NCBI RefSeq assembly: GCF_035083965.1 | Contig: NC_089735.1 | Coordinates: forward strand, 7,156,001 to 7,220,000 | Reading direction: 5' to 3' | From: Branchiostoma lanceolatum | Lineage: Eukaryota > Chordata > Leptocardii > Amphioxiformes > Branchiostomatidae | DNA length: 64,000 bases | Shown here: positions 21,310 to 31,900 of the stretch, piece after piece | Position numbering within the stretch: the first letter of the stretch is position 1 | Layout of the letters: every line of letters begins with the position of its first letter | Program-made: the position numbers and the translations under genes | Notes under the pieces: model-generated | What the model saw: only the letters and a program-made list of their open reading frames with translations | What the model was told of the DNA's origin: nothing | The model's database searches: none

Positions 21310-21990
21310 GGCTTTTATAATTCACATGTAATCGTAGCCAGCCCGCTTTAACTCAAGGTTAAGCGATGCCGGCAAATAAGTCACGAAGCATAATTGGTTA
21401 CTTCAATTCTACGTCTCAGGTTATTTGTTATCCTGAATTTAAAGTTATAAACAAATTCTTCGTATCGTATCGGAGCACCCGGCATCCGCCGACTTGTTTT
21501 GCTAGACACCCCGTGAATACAAAGGAAGAATCCAATGAACTTATTCCCAGAGCATTACACAAGAATAACAGAATTAATTTACCTATAAGCATTGCCGCAT
21601 TGCTGATTCTGTATCTTAACTTGCCTTGACTTACCGGAAGATGTACTTAGAGATTACCAACTTTAACCCTCGGTATCGAAAGCGTGTAATGATTTTATCG
21701 TGCCTATTCTAATTGGTCGTTAATCGTAGCCGGCCCACTGTTGAACCTTAAGCGTTGTTCAGAAAGCGTGATTAGTCGCTTAAATTCTATACGTGTAGCA
21801 CTTTGTTTGTTACGCTGAACTCACTGTTAAGGGTTGTTGACAAATGATTCGTATCATGATCACGTAGTCAACACCAGATTGCCCCAAAGTCATGACAAAG
21901 CGCCAGGCTGTGTCAGTGTTCGTAGCCTAGCTTTGCCAGACACCCTATGAAAACAACGGGACAATCCGATGGATTCTTTCTTCCCTAAAT
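21310..21990. repeat. Diverged tandem duplication, offset about 390 bp
   Basis: The segment beginning TAATCGTAGCCAGCCCGC (about 21329) recurs as TAATCGTAGCCGGCCCAC (about 21722). The following landmarks keep the same order: an AAGC block, ATTGGTTAC / GATTAGTCGC, AATTCTTCGTATCGTAT / AATGATTCGTATCATGA, and TAGACACCCCGTGAATAC / CAGACACCCTATGAAAAC. Non-coding in both copies. Confidence 0.6.
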
Positions 21991-22135
21991 CTTTTGCGAG
22001 AACGGATCGATTTAACGTTAAGCGTTCTGTCTCTGCTTACGAAACATGACCACAGCAAGTCCCGGACAAAAGATACAAATATCGGAAATTTTGCTGCAGT
22101 ACCAAGGTCAGACACCAGGAAGCCCAGAATCGGCC

Positions 22136-22420
22136 TTGACCTTAGCGTCAACAACACCTACCCACCTTAGAAATATCAATGTAATCCTAACTTGACATTA
22201 GCGTCAACAACACCACCCACCTACTACCTAAGAAATATCAATGTAATCCTAGCTTGACATTAGCGTCAACAACGCATACCCACCTAAGAAATATCAATGT
22301 AATCCTTAAATTGACATTAGCGTCAACAACACCACCCACTTAATAAATATCAATGTAATCCTTGACATTAGCGTCAACAACACCTACCCACCAAAAAAAA
22401 TATCAATGCAATCCATCCAG
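22136..22420. repeat. Tandem repeat, about 55-bp unit, five copies
   Basis: The unit contains TTGACATTAGCGTCAACAAC, CACCCACCTA and AAATATCAATGTAATCC. Five successive copies differ by small deletions and substitutions. The unit derives from the dispersed repeat family, whose ACCAAATATCATCACAATCC core and leading words (22040-22100) are seen next to it. Confidence 0.8.
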
Positions 22421-22631
22421 AGGTTCTCAAGTCATCCATTCACGCGCCCGCCCGAGTACAATCTGACCCGAGTTTCTAATGTTAACAATGTGCAAATGCA
22501 GGGGTCCAATCCCTTCAACGACAACTTCCAGGGCTGTTTTCTTTTCACACAACTGAGAGGCGTTCATAGTTAGACCTGTACAGGATCTTTTAATTTTGTA
22601 CTGTCTGACGCGTCAGTTTGAAATGGATATA

Positions 22632-22843
22632 CTCTGGGAGACCAGACCCCGTGATTCGGCACGATCATCCACCGCACGAGCGCACGAGCTTTACCGGCCC
22701 GGGCGGCCCCACTATCCCACTGGCTCCCACGATCCAGTAAGCCCCGACTATAGGGCTAATTTCGGCGGCCACTGCCTGCCTTGGCCCCCGAGAGTAACTG
22801 GCAAGGCAGTAACTGGCCCGGTCCTAAGTCTGGTCTCCCAGGG
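22632..22843. mobile_element. GC-rich foldback element with 14-bp perfect termini
   Basis: CTGGGAGACCAGAC at 22634-22647 is the exact reverse complement of GTCTGGTCTCCCAG at 22828-22841. The interior is GC-rich and non-coding. It ends only about 50 bp before the proposed acceptor of the first coding exon of the receptor, so it may act on splicing or transcription; that is inference. Confidence 0.6.
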
Positions 22844-22938
22844 TAGCGATGACATGATGGTCCAATCTCTCCGTTTTGTCGTCTTATACCTAGGTTCCAG
22901 AGCGCCCGCCGTTGGGGCCTAGCCTGCCGTGGGACGGC

Positions 22939-25900
22939 ATGGAGGAAACCGGAGAGGCTGGGCTGATGGCAGGTCTGCAGGAGGACCGGATACACGGCTG
23001 CAACGCCACCACAGGTGACACTCAAACATTAACGTCACTACCACACCCACTTCTATCTTTTTAAATTCCATTACGACCAAGTTGATTTGATCATATTGAT
23101 GCGCGTGTATCCGTCTCCCCCCCCCCCCCCAAAGAAAAGAATTCGGGCATACTGTAAATCAGCAAAAGCAGCTGCAAAAGGAAAAATATATACTGTAAAT
23201 TGCAACACAATATTGCGGAAAACGGATCTTAATGCCTATAAAATGAAAGAACAAAAACGAAGAATCTATTATTCGGCATACCATATATACATATCTCTAT
23301 ATATCTCTGCACACCCTCAAGTCTAGGTACCGTCCTTTCCATGGAATTCTTCTTAATCAAAGTATATGTGTATGGGATGAAAGCCTATCCCTTCCACTAC
23401 ATGACCGTGTTTTGAAATTTAGCATGTTTGCGAATGATAAAACTCGCTAAATTTTGTCGCCATAAACGGCTGATGTTGTCAGAAAGAGAAAAACTCACTT
23501 ATTATCGAGCCAATTAGAAAAAGATTCATTCCATCACTTTTAAAATCATCCACGGTACGAGGCATAGCCACATAAATCACAGAACGCTACATCGGGCAAA
23601 GAGACCCTTCACTTTCAACGCGGATGAATATCCGGAAGTTAGGCTCGGACCTAAGTCAATTTTCACAAAAACGATACCCACCAATCCATACGCTTTTCAG
23701 CCATGTTAGTTTTCAATGTCAGTTAGCAGTACATCATGAGAAATGTGATCTCAAACAAAGGCAATCGAAACCCTTTTGTCGCGCACTAACTGGGGTGTGC
23801 GCCGTTAACGTAAAACTATATTCCCTGCAGGAAACGCCACCTTTACAGAGGACCTGCCCGGGGAGATGGGGCCTCTCGGGGCGGAGGCTTGGGTCGTCCC
23901 GGTGCTGTTCGTCCTCATCGGGGTTGTGGGTGTGGGAGCCAACGCTCTGGTTATCTACGTCAGCAACAAATTCAACGAGCTGAAGACGGCCACAAACCGG
24001 TACATCGTGAGTCTGGCGGTGACAGACTTGTGCTTTCTCCTCGTGTGCGCTCCCTTCACCGCCTCCCTATTCGCCACCACCAGTTGGGCCCTGGGGAAGT
24101 CCATGTGCAAGCTCGTCTTCTACTTCATGCAGGTGACGTCACTTAACGGTCATACATGTTTCTATTTCTATTCTTTATTTCACGCAGGTAAAAACAATAC
24201 ATACATACATTTAAGCAAGGTGCATTAGCATTTGTGCTGGGGAAAATTGAGACCAATATGGCCTATGAGAGTCCCTCCCAATTTTTCTTGGAATAACAGG
24301 ATCAACGATGATAACTTAAGGTTAACGACGATAACTTGTCTGTTGATAACATATCTGTTATATATAACATTAACTAAACTACGCACAAAAAGTTCGGAAA
24401 CTTAACTTTGGTCGATCATATTTCCGTTATTTTTTTTACCGATTTCAATATATTACATATCATTTAAAAGCCTATTTGATTTCCTTTCCCATGACACCAA
24501 ACTTATTGTGATTGCAAGTTCATGAAACGAGCATTAGGCCTGCTAAAGTGAGTGGTCGAAGAAATAAAGTGCCCAGATTACCTTACTATAGTCAAACATG
24601 CTATTCCGTACATATTCTTCTGTTGATATTGACTTCTGTACGAGAGTATTGTGAAAAATCAAAAAGAATAAACAAGACATATTCAAGAAAGCTAAGTTTA
24701 TTCTTTATCAAAACCAACAATCTGTGTCTTAGTAACGGGTTAGCAAGGAGTCTTAGTAACGGGTGGTCCAGCCACACGCTGTCACTACAGCACGGCACCT
24801 CCTCCTCATACTCGTCACCAGTCGCGCAATGCGATGCTGTGGGATAGCGTCCCATTCCTCCACCAGCAGTCGTCCTAGGTCAGCCACCGTGTCTTGCACG
24901 GACAGCTCGCCCAAGCTGATCCCATGAGATGTTCGATGGGGTTCAGGTCCGGGCTCTTAGAGGGCCACTCCATCCTCTCTACACCTGCATGCTGGAGATG
25001 GTCGTTGATGATCCTTGCCCGGTGTGGGCGGGCGTTATCATCTTGCAGCAAGGCATTCGGCCCCATGTTATGGAGGAAAGTGATGGCCACCGGATCAAGT
25101 ATTGTGTCACGATATCTTTCTACACTGAGGGTTCCTGGTACAAGTCTTGTCTTTCCCCTCGAGTTTATGCCTCCCCATACCCCAATGTTTGTTGTGAAAC
25201 AATAACAAAAAATAACACCTGTGGATGACGATACCGTTGCAGAACGCAGGTGTTTATGTGGTGTAAACAATTGGTTCTTCGATGTGCTAAAACTAACCTT
25301 GGATATTCTGTGTGCTAGAAATAACCTCGGATGGTCTGTGTTCTAAAAATACCCTTAGAACCTGAGGAAACAATATATTGAATCATCATCCGCGCCCATA
25401 CCGATAGGATGTCACAGCGCGCGTATGACACCAACAGGGAATTTCGGGCACTTTTTCTCCGTGACCAACTCACGTTGTTAGTCCTGGTACTTGTTCCGTG
25501 GGTTTTCAATCACAATAAGTTTGGTATCATTGAACAGGGAATCACACAAGCTTTATAATGATATATAATGCATTAAAATCGGTAAAAAAACAACGGAGAT
25601 ATGATCAACCAAAGTTAAGTTTCCGAACTTTTTGTGCGTAGTTTATTCATTATCTCCGTGAGGGTGGTCAGTGACCTCCACTTTGACTACTCACTTGGAG
25701 AAGAAAATTAAACTAGATGGAACTTATACTTCACTTCTACGCAAAGCACAGAACTTGAGTTGGAAACATCACCCAATTATTCAGACCATTTACGGTTCTC
25801 TACCACGGGTGTCACACAGACTCAGGCAGAGAAGGGTCCAGTTTGCTGGTCACTGCCTTCGGGCAAGTGAGGAGATTATCTCCTCACTCATTCTGTGGAG

Positions 25901-28900
25901 GCCCCGGGGGAAAACACGATCCAGAAATCTGACTTTCCCGGGGGCTCTATCGAGAGACACCTCTCATGATGATGACAACGCGACAACTCAAGAACAATGT
26001 TATTTTTGATGGATTTGTTTGACTTTTTGCATCTTGATACAATTCGGTGCAATGAACCTGTAATGCTCTACATAGCGTCTGCCATCACTGTCACAACCAA
26101 TGGAAGATTAGCTGATCTGTTTATTCAGTATATCAGCTAAAGTGGTTCGTGATCACATTGAATTTCACAAATTTTGGAGATTGATTGAATGGGCGGTATT
26201 GTGTACCTCAGGTGACGGTTAAGGCGATGTGCCTGACCAGGTGTGCCCTGACTGTGGACCGGTACTTCGCCGTCGTCCACCCCATCGCATCCATTGACTA
26301 CCGCAGCCCCAGGTTCGCCATCACCGTCAGTGCGCTCATATGGATCTGTGAGTAACCAAATCGCGAATCTACCAACTTCGCAGTATTCGTTCATTCGTTC
26401 GTTCAGACCATTGTCAGTTTTTTTCCGCTGTTTAAGTAGCAGGGTAGGGTATCATAACAGATAGGGGGTTGCTAGGCTTTCCTATTTAGCGCCTTCAGCA
26501 CACTCGACATACCGGGCCCAGGTTCTTTTGTTGGAGAAATCGTATTGCTGCCCGTCTACGATCTTTAGAGGAGGCTAATTTCAGCCTACAACAAACAGAA
26601 AGAAGTCAGAGAACTCTATAGATCTTAATTCAATAATGGCTCTTTTGGTTCATAGTTCGCACCTCAGGAATATATACTCGTCTTATCTTCAAACAGATAA
26701 AGAGTTCGGCTCACCGTTTTTGGCGTACATATTGTTGAGTCATCTTCTCTTTCTACGTATTTCTTCACCGCGCGCGATCAAAGATATGCCGGCATCGGGA
26801 ATCTTCAAAGGCCATCAAATCTAATCTTTGCCACTTGATATGCTCGTCTTTGGAGTAGGAGCCAAGTGCGTCAGAAGCTTCCGCTCTAGCCAGGAGGGAG
26901 ACAACCTTTAATGTCAACAACAGAGACGCAGAAATTGTCTCAAAACACTGGGATAAACCCTGTATCTGCTTGGAGAGCATCGTCTTCAATTTGCGACGGG
27001 GGTCGCTGTTAACAGCGTGGTATTTAGGGAGGGCCTCAGTTAACATGTTTTGCTATTATAACAGTAACAAGCTTAAGCTATCTGCCACCAAAAATATCAA
27101 GACCATTGCACGTCCAGGTCAAAAGATACAATAACGGAAGTTCAGCTGCAGTATCAAGGGACCCAAAATAAACCTTGACCTTTGTCTTCCCAACATCTAC
27201 CCACATACCAAATATCATCATAATCCATCAAGAGGTTCTTTAGTTATACTGACTACAAAATCCGTATACACAAACACACAAACAAACAGACACACAGAAA
27301 GACACTCCGACAAACAGACGGACACACATTCAAAACAATATCTTCATTTTTCATCGAGACAAATATCTTGTAGTGTGATAGTAACAATATATATATATAT
27401 AGCGAGAGAGAATACAACCAGGTGTATTCCGTACCAAAATTGGTTTTGAATAACTGTCAACCTTTTTGAACTTCTAACGCATTGTAAATCACAGTCCACT
27501 TTGTATTACCATTGATGCAGTAAATAAACCTTTCATCCATTCATCAAAGAACGTTCTTTTCGTAAAGAAAAGAAGCTAGAACCATTAAAAACTGATCTGT
27601 TTGCCCAGGGTCGGTGAGTACCCTCGCGTTAAATAGGTATGATATCAGAAGTGCTTTAATCAAAGGAAATACATCGGCAGAAGCAGAGGGACACAGAATG
27701 TTCTTGGTCGTTTTGAAATGAGTTGACGCGTCTTGTGAGGCGAGACAGCTGACAATCTAAAGGTTGAAAGGTGGCCTTGTAGTCAGGGTTGTTTATTTAA
27801 AATCTGATTTTTGAAATATGTTTTTATTCAAATGAGAAGAGACTACAGATATAGTGGTGACGCACTCACGTTGACAAAGTTGTATTAGCGTCACCACTCA
27901 ACATATATACACAAGACATAAGTGAAACGATAAGAATACAAACTTATAACAAAACATAATGAACTTATGAAGTAATATGATGATCTAATAAATATGCTAG
28001 AAACAAATTATACGGAATGTTCTGGGTTCGAATCCCTAGTAGACCCCAATGTTACGACATAAGAAAGGTACTTTATACCAATATCCTCACTCAACTCAGG
28101 TGAAAATGAGTAACCTAGCTTTGGCTAGTAACGTCCTCTCGGATTGGACGTAAAGCCGTACGTACCAGTCCGGCCTTATACACGGTTGCACTCAATGTTT
28201 AAACTGACACGCTGTGTTCGTCTGTGAATATTAGCCATATGCATCCAGGACATTGAAGAATAGAATTCTAATTTGAATTTTACCACTGGATTACAATATG
28301 AAAAAAATAGACGTTTCAGATGTCATTCCAATATCTTTCTTCTTTGATTAAAAAAAAGCTGTTGTGTGGCTGTTTCCTGCTTCTGCTAAACAAACAAATT
28401 AACAAAAGCAAATGTTGTGTTGTGTGGCTGTTTACTGGTTATGTGAAACAAACACAAACAAATAAACAAAAGCACACAGTGCTTATCCATTTTTATAGGT
28501 CCGCTGTAATTAACGATATCCAGCCCGTGATGTCCAAAGTAGACAGTTACAGTATTTCATCCATTTTCATTTTTTCTTGATTCATCACAGTTTTCCTGTG
28601 AAATATCTATTCATCTGAATCCAGCCCGAAGTACAATGTACGACACTTTGATCCGTTGATGTGAACCCCATGGCTTGAGTAAACATCAAATGCCTTTCCA
28701 ACAGAGGAAGCTTGTGGTCCATGCTTTACAAATGATTGTATTGACATCAGAATGAGGTACAAAAGTTGCTTTGAACATCAGAATGAGTGGAAGCACTCCG
28801 AAGGAGACTGTATATAAAATGTAAAGCTTCTGAGCATGTTTGTATTTTTCCGAGAAATGTCCTCCCAGTAGTTGTTTTGGAGTCTAGTCTGGTATCGTTT

Positions 28901-31900
28901 TATTCATTCTATTCATTTATTTAGCACACATCAAGATACATGGAAGGGTGGCCAAAAGCTTGCAAGCTTATATGTTGGACACCCAGGTAACTACGATTAC
29001 AGCATAAATCAAATCAACCAAATCACCATCAATCATCATCAAGTAATGAATACTACATAGTGAAAATTTCAATCCGAAGAATGAAACTAAACATAAGTGA
29101 AGCTAAACATAGAAATAAAGATTAACACAAAGGGACAGGCACGGCTCAAAAAACGAGTGGAGCGTTAAAAAAAATGACATGATAAAAGATGTTTATTTTC
29201 CAACCAAATGCGAATACAATAGTCAACTGTCGAGTTAGATAGTTCTTGGGGGAAAAAAAGGCCAGGGGCGTCTATTAACATTTTACGTTTTCTTCATCTT
29301 TGATATACCGCGCCACTGAGACTGAATAAGAAAATCCCCGGGGCGTTTCACATCCTTTAATCTCCAACTGCGACGTGGCCTTTATTCTTTGTACTGATGC
29401 TGTGCGAGCACGTAGCTCAATTAGCGATTGAAAATGAACCTCTACATGTAATTTAGGAATCGTGCGTGAAACCACTTATTGCGCATAAACACAAAAGTCT
29501 TCGTTTAAAATTTGTGCTTCTGATGAATCCCCTTGGGAGCAATATTAGTAGTTTGGACCCTGACTGTATAACTGTGGCTTTACTTGCTGTTACAGATATC
29601 ACTGTAAGATCTCCTGTAAGATTCCTAAATGTGCCCTGTTTCTTGATGTCCAATACTTTACCACTACTGGAATAAACATTGTAATGATGAAATTTAAGGT
29701 TGAAATAGCCGGTTATAGCTAATCTAGTAATATTGTCGCCATCTTAGATTTTGACCGATGACGTAATCAAATATGCATGAATTATGAATATCAAATCATA
29801 AAAGTGATAGTGAATTACATTTGTTGGTATTGATATAAGAAAATAATCGCAGTTTAAAAAGACAGCTATAGAATTACATTGTAAAATCCAAAATAAGCGA
29901 CTTTTCCCCAAATATGGCTCTCAGAAACCGGTTGCCATGGCAACATGAAAACAATAATTAGTTATTTCATTAAGTTCAGATTGTTGCCAACGAAATTTTA
30001 GCAAAGCTGACCAAGTTTGGTTGTTCTAACGTAAGACATTCAGATGCTATATGACATCAAGTGTTGGCGCAGGCCTCAAAAGAGCCCGCCTGTCTGAATA
30101 GCGTAAGTTGCAAATGACTATGTTCCCTATTTTTGCATAGATTATGATAATGAGCAGAAATTATTCACACCTGATCATGTCAAACTGTCCCTTACAGATT
30201 GCTTGAACTATACATATATACAAAACACAAAAATTGTCACCAATAAAGCTGTATTTGCAGGAAACATTTTGAAAGCAATTGCACAGTCAAATATCTCTTT
30301 ACTTTTCAAGTGATTGTTTCACTGTTGGAACATGTTGGAACAATTTGCATCATTTTTCAGATGGTAGATTTGGGTTAAGTAGGTGCTAATTGTACTCTAT
30401 TGTCTGCCTCTGTATATTTTTAGATTTCACGTCTGGACTTTTGTCTTTGGGTACATATGCATGGCACCTAGGCCTAATCCCCTATACTTTGAAGGGATCT
30501 GTGAATTGCCCTGTTCCCATCCCACTGACCCAGTTACACAATGTTGTTATAATGTTGGAACATGTAGTAACAAATGATCAACCTATGTAACAACAGTTTC
30601 GAAAATAATGCAAATAACATGTGCAATGTTAGAAATTTATCTAACATGTTGGAACACAGCAGAAACTATTTAGAACATCAAATTAATGTTGGAAATTGTT
30701 CTTAACAGTCCCTTAGACTGTTACAAAGGTTTTGCAAATTCTAGAACAAAAGGCTACAAACACCCACTCGGTAATGTGGAATTGACTCTATTACTTGGAT
30801 CGAGAGGAACATCAAAGTATATAAATTATGCAAATCGTGACCTAATTTGCTTAATCAACGAGAGTATAGTATTTTGCAACCTAGCTTTGAGGCGAATAAT
30901 TATCACAGAAATAAGTGCGTATAATACATCAGTCGAAATGGTTTTTAAACATATAGATATGCTGAATCATACCTTCGCCAAATGATATAAAAATCATTTG
31001 GCGAAGGTATGATTCAGCATATCTATATTATTAATTGCATTTAACACAAAAAATCTTGTGGAAGTGTTTCTTTTAAAATTTAGATTCAAATGTCTGCCTG
31101 ACTTTGACCTTTGCAGTCGCCATGCTGATGTCCGCACCTTTGGCCGTGACCCTTGACCTGCACCAGACAGAGTGGCATGGTACGCAGACATACTGTATGG
31201 AGGTAAGGCAACGATAGGTCGGAAACATATGGATCAGTTACTGTAATAAGGAGGTTCATGGTTTCCAACTGCGCATGAGCAGCAAATGAATCGTGGGTAT
31301 TGTGTCAAAAGTGAAGGCCCATGAGACATGAACAAAGCACATCTGGGCATTGGTATGCAAATCGACCTGAACATGCGTGAAGACACTCTGTTTGCCCAAA
31401 TCTGAATATGCACTGATTTTTCCGTTTCGTATCTGGGACGGTAATAAGTACTTTCATAGATTCGAGTACGCATGTGCAGTGTCAAAGGCGAAGGCCCCTG
31501 AGAAGTAAACAAAACTCGTCTGGGCAATATTATGCAAATCGAGACAATGGTCGAGACAGAACTGTTTACAACCCACAGGACTTCACCTTTGACACTGCAC
31601 ATGCGTACTCCAACCTACGAAAGCGCTTATCATCGTCCCACGGTCCTACCTTTATCATCCTTTCTAGTTCGTGTCCCATATGTGACAACATGTTTCTGCA
31701 TCTGTTAAGTACATCGCAAATATAATAAAAAGCCAGTCGGCTTTACAGGCTCGGTAGCAGCTTGATAAATCAGTACATCGAGCTACCTGTAACATATTAT
31801 CTTTGCACATCTAACTGTAAATTTTATTTAAAGCTATCATTTAAAGATGCTCCTACAGTGCTTGGTGAAAACGGGTTCTACTCTACGGGAGTTGTAGGGA

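Larger units (their letters stand above)
26348..31116. other. GPCR intron 3 (4.8 kb) with repeats
   Basis: Contains a dispersed-repeat copy (27060-27370), a SINE (28017-28190), an RFX X-box-like palindrome (29931-29944), an area rich in the word TGTTGGAACA (30320-30690) and a 36-bp palindrome (30951-31028). No coding exon is seen. Confidence 0.7.

Noticed and set aside
23866-24228. Receptor start at the ATG at 23866
   Set aside because: The exon begins upstream at 23831 and the frame continues into a spliced first exon (22939-23014) with matching phase and glycosylation sites.
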